In this document: piece after piece, positions 51,573 through 59,188 of the stretch | How the letters are laid out: every line of letters starts with the position of its first letter | How positions within the stretch are numbered: the first letter of the stretch is position 1 | Assembly: GCA_036704125.1 (NCBI GenBank) | Contig: DATNQI010000033.1 | Coordinates: forward strand, 1-64,000 | Direction: 5' to 3' | Source of the DNA: Pantanalinema sp. | GTDB lineage: Bacteria > Cyanobacteriota > Sericytochromatia > S15B-MN24 > UBA4093 | Length of the DNA: 64,000 nucleotides | Position numbers and translations under genes: made by a program | The notes under the pieces: generated by a model | The model's database searches: none | What the model saw: the letters and a program-made list of their open reading frames with translations, nothing else | Told to the model about the DNA's origin: nothing

Positions 51573-51965
51573 TCAGGCGAGCGCGTGGCGCTGGGGGTCC
51601 GGGAGGAAGGTCTTGACCGTCTCGACCAGCTCGCGTCGGTTGAAGGGCTTGGACAGGTAGCCGTTGCAGCCGGCCTGGAGGGCCTCGCGGCGATCGCTCT
51701 CGAAGGCGAGGGCCGTCAGGGCGACGACGGGGATCTCGGAACCGTTCGGATGTTCCTTGATGCGGCGGGTGGCCTCGTGGCCGTTCATGATGGGCATCAG
51801 CATGTCCATCAGGATGAGATCCGGCCGCTCGTGCAACGCGACCTCGACGGCGTGCAGGCCGTTTTCCGCGAAGAGCAGGGAGTAACCGTGAGACATGAGC
51901 ATGAGCTCGACGATCTTGCGCGAGTTCGGATCGTCGTCGACCACAAGAATGCGCTTCATGGCCAT
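51573..51965 (-). CDS. Single-domain response regulator (DivK/CheY-like)
   Basis: The 130-residue protein is a lone receiver domain. It has the acidic pocket in ILVVDDDPNSRKIV, the phospho-acceptor Asp in LILMDMLMPIMNG, the Thr switch in VVALTALAFESDR and the Lys in GYLSKPFNRREL. It has no output domain, so it should act by protein contact, as DivK or CheY do. No histidine kinase lies beside it. ATG 51965 (MAMKRI) or 51959 (MKRI) may be used. AAAGG precedes both. It has its own strong promoter with a long AT-rich leader. Confidence 0.9.
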   Translation of the reverse strand: MAMKRILVVDDDPNSRKIVELMLMSHGYSLLFAENGLHAVEVALHERPDLILMDMLMPIMNGHEATRRIKEHPNGSEIPVVALTALAFESDRREALQAGCNGYLSKPFNRRELVETVKTFLPDPQRHALA

Positions 51966-52058
51966 GTCCCTTTCTCCACGCGCGGAGGCGGGTCTCGCCT
52001 CCCTCGCCGTCCGGTCAGGTCGTCGGGTGAGATACCCCTGCCTGACCCTTTCACGAAA

Positions 52059-52087
52059 ATCATAAGAATTATGAATAATTTTGTCAA
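52059..52087 (-). promoter_or_regulatory. Promoter of the response regulator gene
   Basis: TTGACA (52087-52082) and TATGAT (52064-52059) are exactly 17 bp apart on the minus strand in an AT-rich patch, about 95 bp before the start codon. The 210 bp between it and fmt hold no gene that I can recognise. Confidence 0.85.
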
Positions 52088-52300
52088 TAACTTCGCAAAC
52101 TTTTGTGCAAAGCCACCCTAGCGCACCGTGTTGACTTGATGCTTGCGACCTATGACAACAAGGCTCCACGTCGCGCTGTCATCCTCCTGAGGGCGTCGAA
52201 CGGCAGCGACGGCCGGGCTTATGGTCGTGTACCCGGTCGTATACAATTGTTAACAAACTAGCGAGGGTTTTTGTGAAGCTTCGTGATGGCGATCACGTGC

Positions 52301-53260
52301 TCAGGCCTCGGTGGGCACCTCGAACCGGCTGCCCACCTTGATCTCCCGCCAGCCGCGAGCGGCCTCGTCGGCGCTCTGCGCCTTCTTGTTGGGGAGCTGG
52401 ACCTGCTCGATGCGCAGGACGCCTGAGCCGCAGGCGATCTCCCAGCCCGCGGGGCCGATCGAAAGGACCGTTCCGGGCAGGGCGCCCGCGGGATCGCGAT
52501 CGCTCACGCTGGCCTTCAGGATCTTCACGATCGCTTCGCCGAGCACGGTCGAGGTGCCGGGCCACGGATGCAGCGCCCGGATCCGCTGGTGAAGGGCCGG
52601 GGCTCCCTGGCGCCAGTCCAGCTCGGCCATGGCCTTGGTGAGCATGGGGGCGTAGGTGGCCTGGGCGTTGTCCTGCGGGGTGGGCTTCAGGGTTCCCTCG
52701 AACCACGCAGGGAGGGTCTCGACGAGGGTCCGGGCCCCGATCTCCGAGAGGCGCTGGGACAGGGCGTCGGCCGTCTCCTCGGGGGCGATCGGGGTTTGCG
52801 CGGTGAGGATCATGGGGCCGGTGTCCAGGCCCTTCTCCATCTGCATGGTGGCGACCCCGGTCTCGGTGTCCCCGTTCAGGATGGCCCACTGGATGGGGGC
52901 GGCGCCTCGATAGCGCGGCAAGAGAGAGGCATGCACGTTGATGCAGCCGAAAGGCGGCAGTTCGAGGATCGACTCCGGCAGGATCTGGCCGTAGGCGACC
53001 ACCACGATCAGGTCGGGGGCAAGGTCCCTGAGCGTGGCGAAGGCCTCCTCGTTTCCGCGCAGGCGCTGCGGCTGGTGGACCGGGATGCCTGCTTCGAGGG
53101 CAGCCGCCTTGACCGGCGGCATGGCGATCTGCTTGCCGCGGCCCACGGGGCGGTCGGGCTGGGTGAAGACGGCCTTGACGTCGTAACCGGCCGAGAGGAG
53201 GGCCTCGAGCGAGGGGACTGCGAACGCGGGGGTTCCCATGAAGACGATGGACTTGGGCAA
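52301..53260 (-). CDS. fmt: Methionyl-tRNA formyltransferase
   Basis: The 319-residue enzyme has the formyltransferase core: IVFMGTPAFAVPSLEALLSA, DRPVGRGKQIAMPPVK, VVVAYGQILPESIL, CINVHASLLPRYRGAAPIQW (catalytic Asn/His) and MEKGLDTGPMI. A C-terminal OB-like domain starts near residue 205. It formylates the initiator Met-tRNA. The usual partner def is not adjacent. It lies between two small-gene units and the response regulator. Confidence 0.96.
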   Translation of the reverse strand: MPKSIVFMGTPAFAVPSLEALLSAGYDVKAVFTQPDRPVGRGKQIAMPPVKAAALEAGIPVHQPQRLRGNEEAFATLRDLAPDLIVVVAYGQILPESILELPPFGCINVHASLLPRYRGAAPIQWAILNGDTETGVATMQMEKGLDTGPMILTAQTPIAPEETADALSQRLSEIGARTLVETLPAWFEGTLKPTPQDNAQATYAPMLTKAMAELDWRQGAPALHQRIRALHPWPGTSTVLGEAIVKILKASVSDRDPAGALPGTVLSIGPAGWEIACGSGVLRIEQVQLPNKKAQSADEAARGWREIKVGSRFEVPTEA

Positions 53261-53295
53261 GGGGGTGCTCCGTGCGTGGGGGGGGAACGTGGAAA

Positions 53296-53320
53296 GGCCT
53301 TCCGCCGATGACGGAAGGCC
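53296..53320 (-). terminator. Terminator after the small-protein pair
   Basis: A 9-bp stem (53296-53304 with 53112-independent partner 53312-53320) encloses a 7-nt loop between the 65-residue gene and fmt. On the minus strand TTTCC follows. Confidence 0.6.
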
Positions 53321-53339
53321 GAAAAGTGCTGGGGTCGAC

Positions 53340-53537
53340 CTACTTGCGGGAAGAGATGCCCTTGAGCAGCGAGCGCACCTTGTCGAGGGGGCTCTGACCC
53401 GTGTCCTCGCCGGTTTCCGGCTCGCTGTCGGTTTCCCGGGAGCTCTGGTAGCGGCGGTCCAGGATGTCGTCGATCTTCAGGGAGAGGTCTGCGGTGGGGC
53501 TCTTGACGAAGGCTTCGCGGCTGTAAGTCGTCTTCAT
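53340..53537 (-). CDS. Small hydrophilic protein of unknown function (65 aa)
   Basis: The product begins MKTTYSREAFVKSPTADLSL and ends KVRSLLKGISSRK. It has an amphipathic N-terminal half, an acidic Ser/Glu/Asp-rich middle and a basic C terminus. No family is recognised. It lies one base after the stop of the preceding 49-residue frame, so the two are translationally coupled, and a terminator follows. Composition is host-like. Confidence 0.6.
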   Translation of the reverse strand: MKTTYSREAFVKSPTADLSLKIDDILDRRYQSSRETDSEPETGEDTGQSPLDKVRSLLKGISSRK

Positions 53538-53538
53538 G

Positions 53539-53688
53539 CTACACCGACACTTCGACTTGTAAGGCGTGGGTCTCCTCGGCGGCGATCTCGACGTGGCGCT
53601 TGTAAGCGACGAGCAGGCCCTTGCGCTGGGCGTCGGCTTCGTCTTCGATCACGGTCTCGAGGTGTTGAACGTACTGCATCAGGCTCAT
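53539..53688 (-). CDS. Small helical protein of unknown function (49 aa)
   Basis: ATG 53688 with GAGGAG 6-7 nt upstream opens a 49-codon frame, MSLMQYVQHLETVIEDEADA through LQVEVSV. The product is predicted to be almost wholly alpha-helical with regularly spaced Leu/Val and charged residues. It is the first of two coupled small genes, ending one base before the next ATG. No family is recognised. A basic-acidic helical adaptor is possible but not shown. Confidence 0.55.
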   Translation of the reverse strand: MSLMQYVQHLETVIEDEADAQRKGLLVAYKRHVEIAAEETHALQVEVSV

Positions 53689-53811
53689 CTGGAGCTCCTC
53701 TCGGGCAAGTTGCGATTGAGTCCCCTCGCGGAGTCTATCGCCCCGGCCTTCCGGGGACTTGCCTGATTTTCACATTAGTTAAAACAAGCGGCGAGTCGGC
53801 CAGGCCCCGGT

Positions 53812-54345
53812 CTAGCCGAACCGGCGCTTGTAGCCGCGCGCGTAACCCACGTAGGCCTCGGCGGTCATCTCGATGCCCTTGCGCTGGTCGGGGGTGATCT
53901 CCTTGATCACCTTGGCCGGCACGCCGACCACCAGCGAGTTGGGCGGGACGATCATGTTCTCGGGCACGACGCACCCGGCGCCCACGATCGAGCCCTTGCC
54001 GACGACCGCCCCGTTGAGCACGGTGGCGCGCATGGCGATGAGGCAGTCCTCCTCGATGGTCGCCCCGTGCACGATGGCCCCGTGGCCGAGGCTGACGCGA
54101 TCGCCGATGGTGCAGGGGTGCTTGGCCCCCACGTGGAGGATGCAGCCATCCTGGACGTTGGCGCCCTTGCCGATGCGGATCGGGGCGATGTCGCCGCGGA
54201 TGACGCAGTTGAACCAGACGCTCGCGTCTTCCTCGATCTTGACGTCGCCGACCACGGTCGCGTTGGGCGCGATCCAGGCGGTGGCGGCGACCTTGAGGTC
54301 GTCGACGAGCTGGAAGTTGCGGGAAATCTCGAGGTCTTCAGTCAT
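53812..54345 (-). CDS. Gamma-carbonic-anhydrase-family hexapeptide-repeat protein
   Basis: The 177-residue protein is a left-handed beta-helix with hexapeptide turns: ATAWIAPNATVVGDVKIEED, SVWFNCVIRGDIAPIRIGKG, NVQDGCILHV, HPCTIGDRVSLGHGAIVHGA and GSIVGAGCVVPENMIVP. His residues in ILHVGAKHP, SLGHGA and IVHGA match the zinc ligands of YrdA/PaaY/CaiE-type gamma carbonic anhydrases. CO2 hydration is plausible but many homologues lack it. A C-terminal helix (AEAYVGYARGYKRRF) packs on the trimer. It is transcribed with the lipoprotein gene upstream, 10 bp away. Confidence 0.88.
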   Translation of the reverse strand: MTEDLEISRNFQLVDDLKVAATAWIAPNATVVGDVKIEEDASVWFNCVIRGDIAPIRIGKGANVQDGCILHVGAKHPCTIGDRVSLGHGAIVHGATIEEDCLIAMRATVLNGAVVGKGSIVGAGCVVPENMIVPPNSLVVGVPAKVIKEITPDQRKGIEMTAEAYVGYARGYKRRFG

Positions 54346-54355
54346 GCGACTGATT

Positions 54356-55063
54356 CTACAACTCGAAGAGGTCGTTGGAAAGGGCCGGGTTGAGCGTCAA
54401 CGCCGGTACCTGGGCGCGGAACACCACCGAGCCGCCCTCGAAACCCTCGACCTGGCTTGGCATGCGGCTCTGCCTGTCCACCGCGATCCGCACCACGGCG
54501 AGATCGGGCAAGAGCGAGCGCTCGCCGGTGGCCTCGATCAGGTCCGCCGCTCGGCCGTTGATCGTCGCGGTGCCCACGTGGCGAAGCGTGGCGCCGGGAT
54601 CGAGCAGGCCGTTGACCAGGGCGACGAGATCCGTCTGGTCGATCCGGTAGCCGCGCAGCGAGAGCACCTGGGGGTCGTCATAGGCCATGGTCTTCTTGAT
54701 GAAGCCGACCTTGACCGTGATCTTGCGATCGCCCAGGTACACCATCTTGGCGCCGCGCTTGAGCATGGAGTCGGCCTCGGTGACGTTGGCGCGCAGCTTG
54801 CCGGGGCGGCTCCAGTAGAAGTCGGCCTTGCTCCTGCTCTGCTCGCTCCCCTTCTTCTCCCAGAAGGAGACGGCGCCCGAGACGGTGTTGAGGCCGGTCC
54901 AGGCGCGCTTGACCTCGGCGACGACCGCGTCGGCCTGGGCGTCGGCCTGGGCGCGGACCCGGGTCGGGCTCTCGAGGTTCAGGCCGGGGACGAGGCCGCA
55001 GCCCGTGGTGAAGGTGGCGGCGACCAGGGTCGCGACGGCGATCAGGCGATGAAGCGAGCGCAT
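54356..55063 (-). CDS. LolA-like outer-membrane lipoprotein-sorting family lipoprotein
   Basis: The 235-residue protein has a lipoprotein signal MRSLHRLIAVATLVAATFTT with lipobox TGC, then AVVAEVKRAWTGLNTVSGAV, FYWSRPGKLRANVTEADSML and KMVYLGDRKITVKV. It ends VPALTLNPALSNDLFEL. The pattern (SGxxxF, PGKLR, DG-like turn, NPxLxxxLFxL) matches LolA/LolB-fold DUF proteins that carry lipids or lipoproteins. If correct it supports a diderm envelope. GCAGGAGG precedes the ATG at 55063. Confidence 0.75.
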   Translation of the reverse strand: MRSLHRLIAVATLVAATFTTGCGLVPGLNLESPTRVRAQADAQADAVVAEVKRAWTGLNTVSGAVSFWEKKGSEQSRSKADFYWSRPGKLRANVTEADSMLKRGAKMVYLGDRKITVKVGFIKKTMAYDDPQVLSLRGYRIDQTDLVALVNGLLDPGATLRHVGTATINGRAADLIEATGERSLLPDLAVVRIAVDRQSRMPSQVEGFEGGSVVFRAQVPALTLNPALSNDLFEL

Positions 55064-55220
55064 GGGACCTCCTGCGGGTGAATCGACTTGCAATTTGATT
55101 TTAATGGATGCTTAATCTTTCGTAAATCTGCCCCCGCCGCCCCTGGGGCCGATCGCCAGATGAAAGGCGCTCAGGGCGGGTATAAGCAGCCAGTAGCGAT
55201 CCGCAGGAAGGAGCACCGCC

Positions 55221-56156
55221 TTGGGGGGACGTCCCGACTTCATGCAGCAGGCCATGCCCAAGACCCCCTTGCCCGGTCTGGCCTGGGAGGCGCTCGCCCC
55301 CTTGGGGGTCAAGTCGCTCTACGAGCCCTTCGCGGGCCTCGGGGCGAACCTCTACGCCTTCAAGCGCAACGGGGTCCGGGTCCTCGGCAGCGAGCTGCTC
55401 GAGAGCACCACGGGCGCGAGCCGCGCCCTCAACGCGAACAACGCCACGCGCCTGAGCCCCGAGGCGATCGCGCGCTTCTCGGCCGCCACTCCCCCCACCC
55501 TCGCCGCCTACCCGCGCTTTTCGCCCTGGGTCGAGCGCCACTTCTTCGACGAGGCCCAGGCCGCCCATCTCGGCTACTGGCGCGAGCAGCTGGAGGCGCT
55601 CTCGGGCTACGAGCGCGACCTGGCGCTGGTGGCGGTGGCCTGGATGATCGACAACTGGATCAAGCGCCTCGAGCAGCCGGGCACCCCGAGCGCCAGCCCG
55701 AGCGCCCTCTCCCTCTACCTGAAGCGCGCCAACCAGTGGGTCTGGGACAACGGCGCCTCGAACGACGTGCGCCGCGGGGCGCCGATCGCCGTGGCGCCGA
55801 GCGTCCAGGCGGATGCCTGCTATCTCTACCTGGAGCCGCCCCTGGTCGCCATCGACCTGCGCTCGTGGCTCCTCGAGGCCTGGTTCCAGGGAGAGCCCGA
55901 GGCCGACCTGAGCGCCTTCTACCGCGACAACCCCTTCTACGCGCCGGCCGACGAGTACCGACAGGGGGTCGAGGCCCTCTTCGCGAGCCTCCAGCACATC
56001 CCCATCTGGGCGATCCAGTACCGCACCGAGGAGCTTGACGCGCTGTGGGGCGATCACCCGAGCTGGCTTTCGGGCCGCGAGCTGGTGGCCCAGCAGCACC
56101 TGGGCATGGGCGAGGGTGCCGAGGGCGAGATGCTGCTGGTGGCGGTTCATTCTTAA
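55221..56156 (+). CDS. D12-class adenine methylase-like protein with altered catalytic motif
   Basis: The 311-residue protein has YEPFAGLGANLYAFKRNG (residues 34-51), close to the SAM-binding motif I of D12-class DNA adenine methylases, followed by VLGSELLESTTGASRALNAN. Where DPPY is expected it has YLEPPLVAID (E205-P-P-L208), lacking the Asp and Tyr normally required. The remaining part is Trp- and Tyr-rich. It may be an inactive or re-purposed relative. The start is TTG behind GGAAGGAG. No restriction gene is adjacent. The D12 link rests on two short motifs. Confidence 0.5.
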   Translation: MGGRPDFMQQAMPKTPLPGLAWEALAPLGVKSLYEPFAGLGANLYAFKRNGVRVLGSELLESTTGASRALNANNATRLSPEAIARFSAATPPTLAAYPRFSPWVERHFFDEAQAAHLGYWREQLEALSGYERDLALVAVAWMIDNWIKRLEQPGTPSASPSALSLYLKRANQWVWDNGASNDVRRGAPIAVAPSVQADACYLYLEPPLVAIDLRSWLLEAWFQGEPEADLSAFYRDNPFYAPADEYRQGVEALFASLQHIPIWAIQYRTEELDALWGDHPSWLSGRELVAQQHLGMGEGAEGEMLLVAVHS

Positions 56157-56306
56157 GCTTGTCTTTATTCCAGGTAAAGACCTCCTTATCTCGTTAATTG
56201 TCCATTAAAAACCGAAAGGCCGCGTTAAGGGGCTTCCATAACAATCGATAGTAGGCCGGTCGCGCAGGGCATAATGCCGACACGGCAAGAGGATTGGAGG
56301 TCCATC

Positions 56307-58169
56307 ATGGCAGACAACTTGCGGCTCAACGCCAATCGCCCCGGCACCGGCCGTCTCGGCCCCCTCGCGCCCTCGAACGCACCCGAGCAGGCTGCCGAAG
56401 CCCAGCCGGCCGCCGGTGCGAGCGTCGTCAAGAAGGCCAAGACCGACACCCTTCGCCTCAGCTCCGAGGCGGCGGGGGCGACCGGGCCGCTGGACCCCAC
56501 CAAGCTGAACGACATGGCCAAGGCCGTCGGAGCCGTGCAGGGCGAGCGCCAGCAGGTCTCGGACTTCCAGGCGCGCATCAATTCGATGGTGCCGGGCGGG
56601 GTGCGCTTCGAGACCAAGGACGGCGCGAGCTGGACCTCCGGCGAGATGAGGAACCTGCTCGAGGTGGTCGAGGGCATGTCGCCGGGCGATCGCCAGGCGC
56701 TCTCGGGCCTCAACTTCGTCCGCACCGGCCAGCTCGACACCGCCGCGGGCGGGGATGCGGCCGTCTCCAAGCACTTCGGCAAGGAGCTGGGTGACGTGGC
56801 GGGCCAGAGCGCCATGGCCAGCGCCCAGACGGGCACCAGCGAGTCGACGGGCTTCATGGCCCAGGTCAGGAACTTCGCCCTGCACTCGGCCGAGGTGCTC
56901 GAAGGCATCCCCGTCCTACGCTTCATCGGCAAGAGCCTCAAGGCCATGTTCGGCCAGGAAGCCCCCGAGCGCGCCATCGTGCTGGGCAACTCGGGCTCGC
57001 TGGTCTCCAAGAACGTCTGGGCGCACGAGATCGGCCACCAGGTGCAGATGGTCAACCGGGGCTGGAACCCCGAGAAGATCGCCGAGTTCGGCAAGCTTTC
57101 GGGCTGGACCGAGAACTACGCCGACGGCAAGGCCTACGCCGCCGACGGGGTGGACAACCGCACGGGCGAGAAGCTCCTCTTCGACGAGCAGGTGCTCAAG
57201 GCGGCTCGCTCCGACAACTTCGTCTCCAAGTACGCCATGACCAGCCCGACCGAGGACTTCGCCGAGTCCTACCAGGCCTTCCTGAGCGACCCCAAGAAGC
57301 TGATGCAGGTCGCCCCAGAGAAGTTCCTGTACATCAACGCCCAGTCCCAGCGCTACGGCGCGAGCGAGGTCAAGGGCTTCGCCCAGCAGGCGGGCCAGGA
57401 CCTGGAGGCGGTCGCCACCGAGCTGATGCTGAACTCCGGCCTCAAGCAGCAGACCCTCGATGCGATCCTCGGGGTCAACGGCCTGAGCGCCGACAAGGGC
57501 GCCCTCGTCTCGGAAGCCGCCTCGCAGCTGGCCTCGGGGGACGCGCTCAGCCAGGCCTGGGCCAAGATCGCCGTCGAGGCCAAGGATCCGGCTTCGGCTT
57601 CGCGTCTCCTGTCGAATCCCGAGGCGGCGCTCGGCGACATCTGGGGCAAGCTCGATGCCGATGAGCAGGCTCTCTTCAAGGATGGGGCCTTCATGCAGGC
57701 GCGTGTCGCCGAGCTGCAGGGCGGGACGGCCAGCTTCCGCTCGTCGGCGGATGCCACCCAGACCGAGGCGCACCGCCGCGCCATCGGGGATCTGGTGGGG
57801 GGCCTGCTGAAGGACCCGGCCTTCGGCCAGGCGCTGGGGGCGAACCCCGCGCAGGCGCTGCAGGCTTCGGGGCTCGGCGCGCGACTCGCTCCCGAGGTCG
57901 CCGAGGCCTTTGCCACCAACCCCGAAGCCGCGCGGAAGCTGACCGAAGAGCTGAGCCGCTTGATGGCGAACGCCGGTGCCGAGGAGCGGACCCGCTTCGC
58001 TCAGAACCTCGATCGCGCCCTGGTCCAGCTGGGGCCCGAGCACTTCTCGGCCTTCGCGATGGCGCTCAACAACAAGGCGAAGCCCGACCTCGCGGCGTCG
58101 ATGCTGCGCCAGGTCCTGGAGACCGGGAACGCCGTCTATCAGGGCGGCGGAGATCCCCCGATTGCCTAG
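56307..58169 (+). CDS. Large cytosolic protein with M34-like (anthrax lethal-factor-type) zinc metalloprotease core
   Basis: The 620-residue protein has no signal peptide. Its N terminus is Ala/Pro-rich (to about 60). A zinc motif HEIGH is at residues 240-244, in the context SKNVWAHEIGHQVQMVNRG. The candidate third ligand lies at EDFAESYQAFLSDP (316-329), a pattern of lethal-factor/PPEP-like gluzincins. The C-terminal 240 residues are helical and repetitive, rich in Ala, Leu and Gln (for example GLLKDPAFGQALGANPAQAL). It is probably a protease or toxin-like effector, possibly leaving by a non-Sec route. GGAGG precedes the ATG. Confidence 0.6.
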   Translation: MADNLRLNANRPGTGRLGPLAPSNAPEQAAEAQPAAGASVVKKAKTDTLRLSSEAAGATGPLDPTKLNDMAKAVGAVQGERQQVSDFQARINSMVPGGVRFETKDGASWTSGEMRNLLEVVEGMSPGDRQALSGLNFVRTGQLDTAAGGDAAVSKHFGKELGDVAGQSAMASAQTGTSESTGFMAQVRNFALHSAEVLEGIPVLRFIGKSLKAMFGQEAPERAIVLGNSGSLVSKNVWAHEIGHQVQMVNRGWNPEKIAEFGKLSGWTENYADGKAYAADGVDNRTGEKLLFDEQVLKAARSDNFVSKYAMTSPTEDFAESYQAFLSDPKKLMQVAPEKFLYINAQSQRYGASEVKGFAQQAGQDLEAVATELMLNSGLKQQTLDAILGVNGLSADKGALVSEAASQLASGDALSQAWAKIAVEAKDPASASRLLSNPEAALGDIWGKLDADEQALFKDGAFMQARVAELQGGTASFRSSADATQTEAHRRAIGDLVGGLLKDPAFGQALGANPAQALQASGLGARLAPEVAEAFATNPEAARKLTEELSRLMANAGAEERTRFAQNLDRALVQLGPEHFSAFAMALNNKAKPDLAASMLRQVLETGNAVYQGGGDPPIA

Positions 58170-58211
58170 GCTCACTCAGGCGCAACGAGCAGTGCTCGAC
58201 GAAGTAAACCA

Positions 58212-59159
58212 ATGAGCTTTGTGGACCTCCATTCGGAACTGTCGCTTTTTCTCGAAGCCCAGGCTTGTGACGGCACGCTGCAAGCATTGCAGCGTGCCGT
58301 CCTCGATAAGGCGCTCGCGTCGCATCGCAGCGCGGGGCACTTTCCGGTTTCGGACATGCCTGGTGCGCTGCTGTCCGCTTTTTCCGCCTCTCCTTCGGAC
58401 CAACTTGGTCTAGGAGGGGCTTGCGTCCTTTTTTATGCCTTCGCCGATGTCACGGATGATGCGCAAGACAAGGACCTGCAACCTGACCCCTGGCTGAGGT
58501 GGGGATGGGAACAGGCGGTCAACACCGGTTTTTCACTCCTGTTTCTCTGTCTACGGTGGATTCGTGAGCGTTGTCCATCGCACGCGGCAGGGATGCTAGC
58601 TTCCCTCTTCAGCGAGGCCGGGCTGTCCATGACCCATGGGCAGCACCTGGATCTGATGGGCCAGTCCGTGGATTCGCCGCGCCTTGATCGCTACCTGAAG
58701 ACGATCGAGTTGAAGTCCGGAGCGTCTTTCGGGGCTTATGCGAGGGCTGCCTCGATGATCGGCGCCCGCGACGAGGACGACTGCAAAGCGTTTTACCAGT
58801 TTGGGAAGGCACTTGGCATGATGTTCCAGATGATGAACGATACCCATGAGCTCTGGAGAAATGAGCTGAGCTCCGACTTTCGCAATGGCAGGCTGACGCT
58901 GCCGCTCGTCCTTGCACTCGAACAGGGACGCGACGAGGGTCTGATGGAACTCCTGGAAGGTGACCGTACCCTGGAACGGCAACATGACTTGGTGCAATGC
59001 CTCGAGGCCAAGGGGATAAGGGCAAATGCGACCATGCGCATCGAGCTGCTCAGGCGAGAGGCGATGCAACTGGCGAGTCGTTTGGGAGTGCGAGACGAGC
59101 CGTACTTGAGTTTCCTTCTCGGGATGCCGGCCTTTCCGATAGACCGGGTCATCGCTTAG
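58212..59159 (+). CDS. Trans-prenyl-synthase-family protein, ComQ-like
   Basis: The 315-residue all-helical protein has a first Asp-rich motif DDAQD (82-86). KTIELKSGASFGAYARAASM lies at 163-182, matching the K-T-x-x-K-S/T helix of isoprenyl diphosphate synthases. The second Asp motif is weakened to NDTHE (209-213), followed by SDFRNGRLTLPLVLALEQG. ComQ, which prenylates the ComX pheromone, is a member of this family. The next gene, 29 bp downstream, encodes a ComP-like sensor. Composition is AT-richer than the host average. A quorum-sensing role is inferred. A housekeeping prenyl synthase is less likely because of the weak second motif. Confidence 0.6.
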   Translation: MSFVDLHSELSLFLEAQACDGTLQALQRAVLDKALASHRSAGHFPVSDMPGALLSAFSASPSDQLGLGGACVLFYAFADVTDDAQDKDLQPDPWLRWGWEQAVNTGFSLLFLCLRWIRERCPSHAAGMLASLFSEAGLSMTHGQHLDLMGQSVDSPRLDRYLKTIELKSGASFGAYARAASMIGARDEDDCKAFYQFGKALGMMFQMMNDTHELWRNELSSDFRNGRLTLPLVLALEQGRDEGLMELLEGDRTLERQHDLVQCLEAKGIRANATMRIELLRREAMQLASRLGVRDEPYLSFLLGMPAFPIDRVIA

Positions 59160-59188
59160 CAACAAGGCTGTAGAAAGGTTCCATTGTA

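Noticed and set aside
58985-59188. A ComX-like pheromone gene between or overlapping the ComQ-like and sensor genes
   Set aside because: The gap is 29 bp. The short overlapping frames (for example 11 and 27 codons near 58985-59108) lack a Shine-Dalgarno and a C-terminal Trp context.
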